Source of the DNA: Onchidella celtica
Lineage: Eukaryota; Mollusca; Gastropoda; Systellommatophora; Onchidiidae
Length of the DNA stretch: 64,000 bases
Direction of reading: 5' to 3'
Assembly: GCA_963931925.1 (NCBI GenBank)
Contig: OZ007581.1
Coordinates: 29,478,198-29,542,197 of the forward strand
Of the stretch, positions 21,447 to 35,300 are shown piece after piece. The notes under the pieces are model-generated. The model had not been told where the DNA came from. It saw only the letters and a list, made by a program, of their open reading frames with translations, and searched no databases. Each line of letters opens with the position of its first letter. Positions within the stretch are counted from its first letter, which is position 1. A program made the position numbers and the translations under genes.

Positions 21447-24430
21447 GACAACAATAAGGTCCCTTGAACTTAGACCTGCGAGATAAACATTTAACAATAA
21501 CAGGCGACTCAGATGAGTCATCCACTTGACTCTGTCCACTTTTCTAAACTATTTACAGCAGTGGTGACGTTTGGAAATGACTGAACAAGAGAAATAGAAT
21601 GCAGGTTTATTGTGGATCAACCCGGAGACGACACGCTTGTGTACATGTATCGATATTGCTATGAAAAAACCTAACCAGCAACCCTTACTGAAATCCGACT
21701 CATACAGGACTGTAACGAAATGCCGCGTAATGACCGTCCACCTGCCCGTTCGATCGGTCCACCTTCCTGATCTATTGTTCGAAGTTATGTCTCGGGCTAC
21801 CTGCGGGTGGAGCAATTATCTCTGACCCGTCCACCTAATACCCCAGCGTCCGAGTTTGGCCACAGTAGAATCTTTGTGCACGTTTTTATGGCTCACGAAT
21901 TCGAGCTAGCTAGAACCTCCCAGTTTTCCCCTCTGTAATTTACTGTAATTTTGAGTTTCTGTATATATTCCAGAGCAAATCTGGAGTCGTCAGTCCGCTT
22001 GCGATAGACTCACTGCGAGGTCCTGCTCGTGCGAAGCAGTGTACCTGCCTGTAGAACTCAGGCGTGTATTTACAGTGTCTATTAAGGCCTGTATTAAAAT
22101 TTAGCTCGTGTGGAGCGAGGTCCTGCTCACGTAGAGTGGTGGACCTGTCTGTCGTTCTTATTGTAGGACACAGACGTATATTAACATAGCCTATACGGTG
22201 TGTTAAGTTAGCTCGTGTAGCCTATAGAGCGTTTATGACTTTCAAGTTCGCGTAGGACTTAGTCATAGTAAATTACTGTATTTCTTGCTTTGTCAAAGCA
22301 TGAAATAAGCTGGGTTAGAGCGGCGTGTGAGTCTAAGCTTAAAGTTAAAATTAGCTCATGTACGCGGTGCATATATTGCACATATCTTAAGTTCTTAAGG
22401 AACTCATTAATTTCCAGTGTTGTACTCGCTTTTCGTGGCAGTGTTAGACCTGTAAGTCTCAGCGTGACCAGGCAGGCTTCTGTCCGCGTGCAGAGCATTG
22501 TACCCGGCGTGTCTGTTAATTGTACAGAACAGCGGGAAGGCTAGAGGCCAAGATCATACAGTAACCACCTGTTTTAAAGTATCCTGTGCATATTGTTAGG
22601 ACATTTCGACCCTGTTATGTATCCTGTAACTGTGACCAGAGCCTTATCAGGACATTAGTTATATATAATTCTAGTAGTTGTCACGAGTGGAGTGAGTGCA
22701 ATTAAGGGGATTGCTACAGAGCGGGTGTAGAGTAAGAAAGGCTCACAGTAGACAGCAAGTTAAGCGTGCTGTTGTGAGTAGTGGGGGGGAGTCTGAAGGA
22801 GGCGAAAGCGCTGTATAACTATCACTGCAAGTTAGAAGGTCCTAGGGAGCGGATCTGTGAATAATAGCCCATCGGGCAGAGATAAAAGGAAGCAGTCGAG
22901 AAGACTAGTGAGAGTCTTTCCAGTTATGACTGGTATGTAGAATGTTGATTGATTATTATGATTGATGTATTATATTATATTCGTCTATTACCATGATGTG
23001 AATAAGTATATGTGAGGAATGTGGAAGTCCTTGATATTGGATATAGCAATGTGCGCCATGAGCGATAGATGAAAGTGAGTTCATGGATTTGTAGCGCGAG
23101 TGAGTAGTGTGTACTCCGATGGAGGTGTGTTACCGTAAGATGTGTGGTGAGTGAAAGGTGAACTAGTGTGTGTACGCTTCATGGATTGTAAGGAGAGGTG
23201 GAGTGAATAGAAATGGTAGGGTATTATACCAATGTAATGTTATTCTTGTAGGTGTCGGGGACGGGCCGCAGAGCCACCTCGATGAGCACAGGGGATAGGC
23301 CAGCATAGGGCCGGAGGCCACACATAGGCCAGAAGTGAGGCTGTCAGTGCAGGACAGTAGAGGCACATAAAGTCGTGGCAGTCAGGCCACGGGCAGGGGA
23401 CGTAGATATGAGAGTGAATGAGATACTATGTTGTTGCCATGTTGATAGGCTAGTGAACTGATATTATGTTGTTGCCATGTTGATGGCTATGGAAATAATA
23501 ATGTGTTATTGCCCTGCGGAGGTGCTAGGGGAGTGCTAAGGTGTATGACAATAGGAAGGTGATATTGAGAGACTGGGGTGCCAGTGAATCATTAATGTAC
23601 TATTAAGACCCTGAGGGGAGAGGCTGAGGCCGAAGTGCCTTTAGGAGTAACTACCGGATTGTGGATCCGAGGGAGCGTGTGTGGGAGAATAAGGCCGTTG
23701 TACGGCAGTCATTTCAATAATATAATGTATGTAATTGCGCTATTATATGTATAATTATGTTTAATAAATGTGTGAGTCTGATGGGTTGTTTTGTTAAGTG
23801 TTAAACTTGTTTGTTCGTGATTGTCGTCCTGTCATAAACTATTACATCTCCCAGTCTGGGATTTGTGACAGTAGTCATCTTGTGGATGTGGACAGTGCTT
23901 TTTATGTGGAGTAAGGACATATTTGTAATTGAGTGTATCCTGTAGCTGTGCCCAGGGCAGTATTGACAGTGTAACCTGTAGTGAATTTAAGAGAACATTA
24001 TCTTTGTGGAGTCCAGTTTCTCAAGAGACCAGACATTCTTCGGTTTAGGACCATCATCGTCAAGTTTACAGATTCAAGATATAGGACAAGTTTAAGTAAC
24101 ATTTTAGTTGGAGTAATTATTGGAAGAGTGTGGATATATTATCCTGTGTGAAACGTTCATTAAGTGCAGAGATGGTGAGATATACAACTACTATTTTATC
24201 TGTGTTTTAGTGTAGCATACTATAATCCATTTTATTGTCATTCCATTGTTTTAATCCGAAACCTCTTCTTTCAGGGTAGTTAGTTTAGGTTATTGTTGTC
24301 ACATTTATTATCTTTGGATCATTGCCATTTTAATATCTGTATGAAATATTTGTCCATCTCTTCTGACACGTTATTTAGACTATTTTACCAACATTAATTA
24401 AGCCCCCATCCCACGTGTCCTAATAAATTT
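21447..24430. other. Non-coding region with tandem segments and LTR-like signals
   Basis: No ORF of interest. A TATA-like tgtatatattcc lies at ~21959. Two segments sharing gcgaggtcctgctc start exactly 100 bp apart (22015 and 22115). A second duplication, atgttgttgccatgttgat, lies at ~23429 and ~23466. A polyadenylation signal (ttaataaatgtg) lies near 23761. These signs would fit a large LTR or a non-coding transcript, but I found no matching second copy or target duplication, so this is not claimed as an element. Confidence 0.3.
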
Positions 24431-26945
24431 ATTGTGTGTATAACTGTAAAGCACTTATTTCCATTGGTGTGTTGTAGTCCCTCATAGGCCGGAACATCCC
24501 AAGGTTGCAAACCGCATTTGCAGTATCATTGCTGCACCTGCGCTTTGTGACAAGGACAGGCGTCAAGTTTACATGTACGTAAATGACGCCATCCCTGCGT
24601 TGATTAAATAATTTAAAAGTTTGATTTATTTTTGTTTGTTTTTTTCCCAGGATGCCGAGACTGATCAATACGTCATTTTCCGTGCGTGGTCTAGAGCGCG
24701 TATCAACCATGTCCGTACAGCTACTAGAATGTTGTTTTATGTCGAACACGGTGATAATTAAGGCACTGATATTTGAAAACGTTAGATAAAATGTCGTTTT
24801 TTTGCATGAACAAAAACGAAAACAGTAAGAAAATCTATGGTGTAGCCGGAATTCTTCAAGCAAAGTCAAAATATAGCAAGAAGAAAAAGTTGTATGTAGC
24901 AAAGCCTTGCTTAAGAAATAATCGAAACGGTACCATTAAACGCGACAGGAAAGGTAAGACAAATGAAGCCTTTGAACGATAGATCTTCTTCAGGAAAACT
25001 TACGATATTCAAATTTGGATATTTTGTTTCATTTCCTATTGTGTTACATTTTTGTTCCCGAAGAAGATCAATTGATCGAAAGCTTGATTTATCTGTCTTT
25101 TTCCTTTGCATTTTATGTTTTGTTTCTGTATTATTTCTTACCCGAAGCTTTGCATTACTTACAGCTTTTTGTTTTTCTTATTACGATATTTTGACAATGA
25201 AAAGCGTAGGTAGGAAATTAGGGGAGTAGTCAAATAAACCTAAACATAGAGCGTACTTACTTTATGGATAGTCCCGAAGATCAAATGGCGATTTTAAACT
25301 GCTATATGTGTCAGTCGATTCTAAAACCCTCGTATCCTAAGCACTGGCGTAGTGTGGGTTGCCAGCTCCTGAGGCAAGGCGAGTATTGCACCACTTGAGC
25401 CGCGGACCGTTAGCACTCCATGAGTCCTTTTCATCAGTCCATTATTGAACCCATTACTCCCCCACCCCACCCCCCCCCCCCACTGATAAAATAAAAGCAA
25501 ATGTAGGGCTATTATAAGGAAATACTGGTGTACGAACTGAATAAAAATGCATTTAATATTAGTAATTAGTGCTAGAATACTCAAATTTATTTGAAATCGC
25601 TTGGTTCAAAATTTTCAATAACAGGTTTGAAATGTCCACTGAAATCAGCATTGCTAGGTTACTCAGACTCTCTTGGCCATCGTAAATCTCTGAAACATTT
25701 TCATTAATTTAGGTTTTGAAAAACTTCTCTCACGATTAGTAGCTGAAATGATGATAGTCAAGTACATGTAGTTAAAAGGATTCCTAACGTCACAACAAAG
25801 TTGGTCAAACACTTTTGCAGCTTCCACCTTTACACCCACAGAAGCAAAAATCTAAAGTTGGCCAATTAGCAATCTGCTCATCGGGACTGTCTTAATTATA
25901 CAAGACAGTGTGGCGTCGAAGGCAGTCTATTTTGGCGATTGTTCATTAATAAAATCATGTTTTTTGGTTTCCAACAATGTGTGGATTTGCAGGAAAGCAA
26001 ATCGCTGGTGATGCGTATTCATCTGCATTGTATGTTTCGTAATTTTTGCCCTTAGCTAATCAGTTGCTTCCAGTAGTTCTCTGCATTATTGGGAGATTTT
26101 CTGTGTTGGGGGGTCGGTACGCTTTTTTTTTCTTTAAATTTGTTATAACGACTTCATTTTTTTTTTTTTTTAAATTTTTGTTTTGCCATTTGACATTAGC
26201 TAGTTCTCTACATGTTTAAACATTGGGTGATTTTCTGTGTGTGTGTGTGGGGGGGGGCGGTAATATTTTAAGAAAAAAATATTATTCCGTCTTTATTATT
26301 TTTTGTTTTTCTTGACATTTTGGGCCTCTACGAATTTTGCGGCCCCGCGCATGCTATGACATGGCCCCTAAGCATTGATCCCCTGCCACTGACATGAAAA
26401 TATTGAGAGAGTTTACTGGGAACACATTGTGCAGTGTCTGTGGTATCAACAGGATAAAAGTCGGATGTTTTAAAAGCATTTGCCCCTAGGCCCTATGTGC
26501 TGCAAACAAAAAGTGTAAAAACAAAAACAAAAAAGTACACTGCGACACGCACGTTTCGTGAAATCAACTGAGGTGTAGATTTTACAGATTAATCATGGAC
26601 AGTCACCTGCTCTATTTCGATTTTCAACACTGAAGAAGGACAAAATGTGCGACGGTGCACAGTACCACCTCAATGTCTCAATAACCTGAAACCTGAAACC
26701 TGAAACTCAGTGTTTATATAAGATTGCTAAAAACTCGGTGTAAAAAGCCTGTGATGTCAAAGGAATGTGGCCACATTTATTGAGGCCCTATCATGCTGTG
26801 TCTATACAGAGCTACTCTGAAACAAGTGGGAATACATTAATTTGTTTTGAATGTGAAGATTAAAGACTTCAGACCTCCCCCCCCCCCCTCACCCCCGTAA
26901 ATAAATAAAGAGATAGAAACATAGATAAATAGATGCACATGGTAG
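24431..26945. other. No gene; one member of a dispersed repeat pair
   Basis: The segment at 24857-25005 (gtcaaaatat, aagttgtatgtagcaaagcc, gacaaatgaagc) is an imperfect copy of 51158-51305 in a CFAP44 intron, same orientation. The rest is AT-rich with T, G and C runs near 26155, 26248 and 25465. Confidence 0.45.
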
Positions 26946-27896
<951 letters not shown>

Positions 27897-28117
27897 AAAA
27901 CGTATATAAAAAAAACAACACTGTAAATTAAATAAGAGCAATATCATTTGGTCAATAATACTCAACCAGTCAAATGATGTACAGATGAACCCCCCCCCCC
28001 CTCCCCCTTTTCCCTTTTTTTTTTTTTACTCTCATCGCCTTCTTCTTTTTCTAGTCATATCTCTGGTTCCCAATGGCTTGGATCAAGACTCTTGTCTAGA
28101 ATCAATAATCAGTTCTG

Positions 28118-28303
28118 TTTCACGCATCCACCCATCCATCCATCCCTTCATCGATCCATCCATCCATCCATCCATCCATCCATCCATCCATCAATCCATC
28201 CATCCATCCGTCCATCCATCGATCCATCCATCCATCCATCCATCCATCCATCCATCCGTCCGTCCATCCATCGATCCATCCATCCATCCATCCATCCATC
28301 CAT

Positions 28304-28337
<34 letters not shown>

Positions 28338-28350
28338 GTCCATCGATCAA
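28118..28350. repeat. (CATC)n array with cgtc and cgatc variants
   Basis: Tetranucleotide repeat of about 230 bp. Variant units (ccgtcc, tcgatcc) recur at spaced positions, suggesting expansion of longer blocks. The HPSIHPSI and DGWMDGWM ORFs are artefacts. Confidence 0.95.
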
Positions 28351-29834
28351 GGGAAAGAGTAATAGACAGAGATTAGGAGGGAGAGACAGAAGGTGAGAAG
28401 GAGAGGAAGAGGGGGTGGCATGGAGAAAGAGGGAGGAAAAAAGGGGCAGGAAAAGAAAGAGAGGTCGACGATATCAGGTTTTCGTTTGTAGAACAGACAC
28501 TTTAGCTAGCACATGTAACAGTTATGATAAGGACGATGGTGACGACAAGGATATAAATGTAGACGGACTACGATAATTTTTATTATATGTTTACTTAAAA
28601 TCACTGGCTAAGTTAAACTTATTGATTAAGACATCGCGCTTGTTTTGGTCTCCGCTTCTGTTGTTCAATCCCGTCTCCCTTGAACAAATTTCTTTACACG
28701 CCCACTGGCATCTGAATCAGACGGATAGGCTGATTACCTGTTTCGCTATCAGGGTTAGGCTGTCCTTTCAGCGTCCACGCAAGTCGATCGGTAATTCCCT
28801 GTGAAATGACGTGTTGTGGCTGTCATTTATTTTTGTATAAATTTGCTCGCAGCCCAGGGCAACAAGGGCTTTTTATATAAGGTCGGACATATAAATGTCT
28901 CATGTGCTGAATAAGAAGGCCAATAACAAGAATGTGGGTTGATGAAAATAAAATGTACAAACGAAATTAAAGAAAACAATAATAATATTATCATTAAATT
29001 ATAAAAATCTTAAAAGATAATAAATTTTTCTTATGCTATATCGACACGCGTTAATGGTGATGTCAATTTGAAAAAAAAAAAAAAAAAATTAAAAAAACAC
29101 TGCTCTATTATGTTTAATTAACTTATGTTGCTAACATAACTCATTTTTAAATTAGTTGTCGCTTTTTATTACTATTATTATTTTTAATCTACATGTGCAG
29201 ACAACCATGCGATGGTTCACTTTTGAGTTAACCCTCCCTCCCCCACCCCCCAACCCACATACATATCGAGGTTTGCCTGCGCAAACACCGTAACTCGAAA
29301 ATTTTCGATTTTTTTTTTTTTTTTTGCATATTCTTTTTCGCCCTGGTAAGTGCTACATTTCGACATGTTTTCCGAATTCCATTATCGAATTAATTGACCT
29401 AATTATTGACGAGGATTTAAAGGTCGTAACAGACATTCGATACTTCATGCCAAACTTTCAAATCTGTCACCTGTAAAATTTACAAACTGGCGATACGGTC
29501 TTTCCGTAGGCACCCCTGGATATTATGCACGTTTGATTCAAACTGTAGATTAAAAAATTTATATTGGACACATAATAATAATAATAATAATAAATAGAAT
29601 TTCTATAGCGCATTTCTAATAAAATTATTACTCAATGCGCTGTACATTGCATCAATAATTCATGCATACACTTTCCAAATCTCATACTAAAACACGCACT
29701 CTCATCCATACAAACTTTCAGTTTCACACACATTGACGCTCTTAGTCATATAACACTAGCTTATATAATCAACCCGTTTGTCATCCCCTAATCCCTTTAA
29801 CTCACGTGCCCGACCACCCACCCACTCATCTGTT
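28351..29834. other. No supported gene
   Basis: AT-rich spacer. At ~29570-29655 an (ATA)n patch leads into tctatagcgcattt, then aatgcgctgtacattg, a phrase common near ends of dispersed repeats in aquatic animals. Confidence 0.3.
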
Positions 29835-30002
29835 CATCCTCCTGTCCATCCATCCATCCATCCGTCATTTCATCCATCCATCCATCCATCCATCCATTCA
29901 TCCATCCATCCATTCATCCATCCATCCATCCATTCATTCATTCATCCGTCTATTCTTAATCCATCCACCTATCCGCCATCCCTCCATCCATCCATCCATC
30001 TC
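29835..30002. repeat. Second (CATC)n array with cattcatc variants
   Basis: About 165 bp of CATC-type repeat with interspersed cattcatt units, 1.5 kb from the array at 28118. Confidence 0.93.
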
Positions 30003-30024
30003 ATGCTATTCTAAAAAATCCGAG

Positions 30025-30207
30025 GCTGACATCAAGTTTGCACATAGGAACGACACAGTTCCTGCGTAGATTCCTTGGTTATGACATCACACCGACGTTG
30101 GTTGGATGTAAGGAATCTGCCCTTAGGGTATAGTAATCCTACCAACCCAATGGAGACCCTATACGAATCTACATCGGAATGACGTGGGGGTGCTGGCTGG
30201 GATCCAA
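30025..30207 (-). mobile_element. MITE family M1, copy 5
   Basis: Reverse-orientation M1: gacatcaagtttgcac, ggttatgacatcacaccgac, agtaatcctaccaa, ending gtgctggctggga. Confidence 0.6.
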
Positions 30208-30796
30208 CTGTCCACCAGTTTGGCCGTTCATCCCCCCACCCATCATTAATCCACGCAATAGTTTCACACTCCCAAATCAGACTTCCCATAATAATCATAT
30301 TCTACGAAACTTCTGAGGTTTGTTCGAAATGCAGGCATAGTTTATAAATGCAACTTTATTTATAAGAATAAAAATTATTAAGCCTTGTGGAAATGCACAA
30401 ACTGATATTGTTGACCCCAGCGACCTACTTTCCATTCCATACGGTGGTTTCGCGGCGCCTCCTGTGTCTCGCAGTGCAAATCGACCAATAGTGAAACCTT
30501 TCTATACATACATACTCTCTGGTTCAACTCAGTTGTGGCTCAAAATCAACGAAAGTATAAAAATGTAGCAATTTTCAAGGCCTTTTGAAATAATTATGCC
30601 CACGTACATGTTTAGGTCTTTCAGTGCTTAATGTCATATTTCGTAGAATTTAAGACTTAGCGATTAAAAAGCCTTTGATAATTACATTGGAGGCCCTACT
30701 TCCATTATAATATGATGATATCATTTCTACATTTTTCTTTCATTTTATTCAGTAGTTGTAACCCCAACAGGCAGTAGTTTCTGCTCTGAATATTTT
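30208..30796. repeat. Spacer containing one member of a ~210-bp dispersed repeat
   Basis: 30520-30728 (gttcaactcagttg, ggctcaaaatcaacgaaagt, gtagaatttaagactt, ggaggcccta) matches 53515-53712 in a CFAP44 intron in the same orientation with moderate divergence. No coding sequence. Confidence 0.5.
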
Positions 30797-31175
30797 TTGT
30801 TTTTGTTTCTTTTAATTTATTTCATGTCTGAAAGTGAAAGTTATATAGTAACATCGCTTAATGAAAAGGCTTTTTCTATTGCTGGGCCCAAATTGTGGAA
30901 CAACATCAGCACTGACACTAGGAAAAGTGAGAACATCATCATATTTGAAAATAGGCTCGAAACTGAATTGTTTCGGATTGTTTTCTTTGAAACTGAATGG
31001 TGTATTTTTTTGGTCTCAGAGGTTTCAGGAAGAGAGTAGTAGATCAAGTGTTTGTTAATGTGTGTGAATGGGAGCATGATGAATTAATGTTATGTTAATC
31101 CTGTTTCTAAGTTTAGTTCAGCGCCTTAGAGGACATCGGTTTCTGCGGATTTGAGGGCTATACAAGTTAATTAAT
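30797..31175 (+). pseudogene. 3' relic of a non-LTR retrotransposon
   Basis: A short frame near 30840-31000 encodes KAFSIAGPKLWNNI, then IFENRLETELF, matching the last conserved block of CR1/L2-like ORF2 proteins (A-P-K-L-W-N-x-L and a following hydrophobic helix). The downstream phrase gcgccttagagg, then gggctatacaagttaatt, is typical of the 3' end of such elements. It is heavily truncated and lies ~1.1 kb before the CFAP44 start. Confidence 0.6.
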
Positions 31176-32219
31176 AATGTAATGTTACATAATACCGACA
31201 CTGTACTAGGTATGAGATGCAGGAAGAGAGTGGAGAATCAGAGACATCTTGGTTATCTAACCATCAATGGAGAGAATTCGATTTATCCGTCTGTTTTGCA
31301 AGCTTTGTAAGGCAGAATACTGGTAAAAAACAAAGACTAAGGAGATAATGGAGCTCGAATCTAGCAAAAGGACAAAATACTTCCATTCTTCACTGACTGA
31401 ACTCATGTACAATCGACTTGCATTCAGATCGTATACCGGCGAACATAAGCAAAATTTTAAATGAAAATGCATAATGTAGTATTTGCTGTAGACAGCCATG
31501 GCTAAGCCACGATTGCCAGGAGACGTAATGGTGAATCTACCATCCGTTGAACATAAAAATGAATCTACACCACACAATTTAGGCAACATTAAGAGAACGT
31601 GTAATAAGAAATGTGTATTTGATGTATATCATTGTTATTATTTGTACCGGCAGGAAATATGTAAAAAAAAAAAGACCCCCCCCCCCCCCCAAAAAAAAAC
31701 CCACACCAAACCCGGGGTGTGTGTGTGTGCGCGCGGGGGGAGGGGGGGGTTGCGCACTGTTCCTGTTCCTTAAACGAACCACGTGTCACACCCCCCCCCC
31801 ACACACACACACACACTTTCCCCAAACCCCACAGCAACAGGAGGTGTTATAACGGATAGGAGCTTACGGTTATAGAGTTGAGACCCAGTACTATGGGCAT
31901 GTAAATCATTATTAAAGTCAGTTTTCTCATAAATGGCATACTACTTTTGCTGAAGAATAATTATTTGTAGTGGAAGTATTAATAAAATATTTGGTATCAA
32001 TTTATCATTATAAAATCTTCTTTTTTTTGTGGTTAGTCTACTAACTCATCAGTCCCGGTTAAACCTTATTATGTTTTGTTTTCCTGTGTTCAACTGGCCC
32101 ATAACGGTTTGTACATTTGTGTAAATTTCAAGGAAGTTGACAGTTCTAAAATAAAAATCAGATCAAGGAAAAGTCTGCGAAATATTTCTGAAACGAAGAC
32201 CGAGGCCGCAGCGAGGGTG
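31176..32219. other. Upstream flank of CFAP44 with C/A-rich low complexity
   Basis: No exon is supported. A poly-C/poly-A and CA-rich patch lies at 31662-31825, including a (CA)n run and C runs. It may include distal promoter sequence of CFAP44. Confidence 0.3.
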
Positions 32220-32260
32220 AATTCCCCTGTTTCACTAATCAAGACATGCGCAGTACCGCT

Positions 32261-32274
32261 GCAACCTTGGCAAC
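32261..32274 (+). promoter_or_regulatory. Candidate RFX X-box of CFAP44
   Basis: gcaaccttggcaac reads as two half-sites, GCAACC and GGCAAC, around a 2-base spacer. The right half matches the RGYAAC X-box half exactly and the left matches GTNRCC at five of six bases. RFX factors drive many ciliary genes through X-boxes close to the start. This one ends 15 bases before the CFAP44 ATG, so it probably lies near or just inside the transcription start. Inference from motif and gene function. Confidence 0.55.
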
Positions 32275-32289
32275 AATAAGCAAGCCAAG

Positions 32290-32341
32290 ATGGATGGTGA
32301 AGACAACCAAGTCGCTGCCGCTTGGGGGGAAAAGCCCGAAG
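32290..32341 (+). CDS. CFAP44: CFAP44 exon 1 (start codon)
   Basis: ATG in a good context (caagATGG) opens [17 protein letters not shown] and ends at a gtacgg donor in phase 1. It joins to exon 2 in frame over a 3.0-kb intron. Confidence 0.7.
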
Positions 32342-35300
32342 GTACGGTAGAAAAATAAAATATGCACCAATAATAGATTTGCATTCCGTTTTTGAACAGC
32401 AAAATTTACCGTGGATGTTAACGCTAACAAATCTTCATAGATCCTCTGTGTGGAATCAAACATCAGTTGTTTTTTTTTTTTTTACTGATGCCGTAGGCTA
32501 TAATTTGCATCGGTAGGCCATTGTTTTCATTTTTCCCAAATATAAAAGAGGCTACAGCCGAAAGCATTCTCAACACATCAGATAAAATGAAGGCTTAACT
32601 AAAAATGGATTAACATTGGGGCATAATGATATTGTTGATTGAACTGTGGGACAAGACTAACAAAACCACTACTCGATACCGATACCTATAAGTAGGCCTA
32701 TTAATACTAGCCGACATGCGAACGTCAGCCCAATGTAGATTTCTATGGGATTTTCATGGGGTTAGCAAAATGACCTTACGTGCGGGCTCCCTACATCAAA
32801 CTGACATCAGCGCGATGTCATAACCAGCCCATCCACACACGAATGATGTCATTCCTTGTGAGCAAACTTGACTTTAATATCAGATTTCCATGAGCTCTTT
32901 CGCTGGGTAAGGCCTGCCATCATCTGGAAAGGATGCCCCTCTCTAAGTCTCATATGCAATTTACATTTGACATTTTTTTTGTGCATTTATTATACTTCCT
33001 TCAAATCTGTGTAGGCCTACATTTTTTTGTACACAGGTCCGTTAGAAACAAAAATTCCTTATTATATTATTATTATCATACGTTTTATAGATTTCTAAAA
33101 TATTCAATTTTTTGGGGGGGCTGTATAAATAACAGCACAGTGCAAAATGGATTTGTTCAAATTTCTTCAACAAGATGAATTCAGTGTGAAATAAAGCATG
33201 TTTTAAAATTAAAATATTGACCTTGACCGCCAGCAAAATCAAATAAAAAATGGATGGATTTATGGACTGATGAATGGGTAAACAAATCAGTAAATTTGTG
33301 GATAGACAAGTAAAGCTGGAGATTGAGGGCTTTCAACTCATGGCACTAGCTCTGCGCAGCAATTTCAAATTCAAAGCAATTTACATCTTTTGTGGTTAGA
33401 TTTAAAACAAACATAATATTTGTGTGGCGCTCCACGAAAACCTGTCGGATGACGCACAGGCTGCTTTTGAGATACAGGCCTGCAAAGTAATTTTTCTCCG
33501 TTTCTCTGGTTACTGCACCTGACATTTTAAACGGCTCAGAAACAATTTGAGATATTGACTTCAAATAAAAAGCAAAATACACAGAAAATGGCCCTCTTTC
33601 ATAATAGTTGTAGTTCCGACCATTGGTTCACTGGTTAACCCTCACCCTGTGCGGGGCGGCAATAGTCGGTATTGACTTGCAAGCGCTCAGGCCGCACGGG
33701 CGGCAAAAGTCGCCCAGGTCAAGCTGACCGCGCCACGCGCAAGCCGTATTTTCACACGTCGGGTCACTGACCTTTTTGAGACGTAACCACCGTGTTATTG
33801 TTCACTGTATCTCTTCTAAATCAAACGCATTGTGACATGGACATGTTAACCAGTGAACCACTGGTCGGAATCACAAAGACTAAGCTTTCAAAGCCTCTCC
33901 CCACACTTTCAAAAGATGTAACATCGACATGCGAACTGTTGCTCAACAAATTTGCAATATTATCTCATTTTCTCACAAGCTGACCACCATCTGGACTTGT
34001 CTGTATCTAAGAGCCAATCAGAAACAAGCTCTGAAATAATCTTTGCCCAAATGCCCACATTGGTTTATTAGTATGCGTCAATCAGGATGAAACCATTTGT
34101 GTAGGGTTTGGGAGGGCGTGGCTTGTTATCATGCTTCGTTCTCACGAAAACTACAGCTGTCAGTTTGGAATCATAAGTCAGATCATTGGTTAGAGACTGA
34201 CAGACTAAGGTTTTGCTGGTTAATTCATTATCAAGCGTGATAAGGCATAGCAGCGAATGTTTTCATACCGATCAATAAAAACTGAACCACATGGACAGGG
34301 TATGTGGTCATCGTCTAGCGGCACGGGTCAGTGACCCCAGATAAGATTCTCCGTGAGTAAGGCCACTGACCGGGCAGCGGGCTTTACGGGTAGCGCGCGG
34401 GGTATGGGTTAACATGTCCATGTCACAATGCCTTTAATTTAGAAGAGATACAGTGAACAATAAGACGGTGGTTACGTCTCAAAAAGGTCAGTGACCCGAC
34501 GTGTGAAAATACGGCTTGCACGTGGCGCGGTCAGCTTGACCTTGCCGACTTTTGCCGCCCGTGCGGTGTGAGCGCTTGGGAAGCATGGGCGACATTTGCC
34601 GCCCTGCACAGGGTGAGGTTTAAAATAGAGAGAGTTCAGTATAACTTATGTGTGCATAATATTGCTCATTTACTTGTATAAAATTTGCATTGAAGTAAAA
34701 TACCATCACTATGCAAAATTGGTGATTTCATCCATGCTCAGTACAATTGTTTACATATAGGATTAAATTTATCACAACAAAGTCTCTGCGTGTTTTTTCA
34801 TGGTCTGGCCAAATCCATTTGAAATTTTTATGGCAAAATGTCTCTGCATATTAAGTTAAATGCCTGAATATCAATCCTGTCCCAGGTACCAAAATTTGTC
34901 TGAACATCTTTTGTTGTCCTGGATCATCTCAAACTGCACTTGCCAGATAATGAATTGCATATGATGAAAGATATATCAAAAGCTGTTCTAAGTTTATTAA
35001 TAATGTTAATTGAAGTTGTGTCATATCTGTCTACTTAATTTTTGTGTAATTGGGACCACTAATTTTCCAGGCTTGTTAAGCCATGATAACAGTTAATAGC
35101 TCGATGAGAACAAAGGTAGAAAAATTAAGAAAACAACCGCCCCCCCAAAACAACATGTGGAGACAAGGGTAATTTTTTTTAAAAAACAAGCATCAAAGTA
35201 AAGAAACGTTCATGAAGTAATGAAAAAGGTTCTTGTTGCCCTGAAGGTTCATGAGCAAAAATATGTTTTGTCTTCAGAGCGTTGCAAGTTGTAATTGCCT

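Noticed and set aside
28092-28376. HPSIHPSI and DGWMDGWM ORFs on both strands
   Set aside because: Products of the (CATC)n array.
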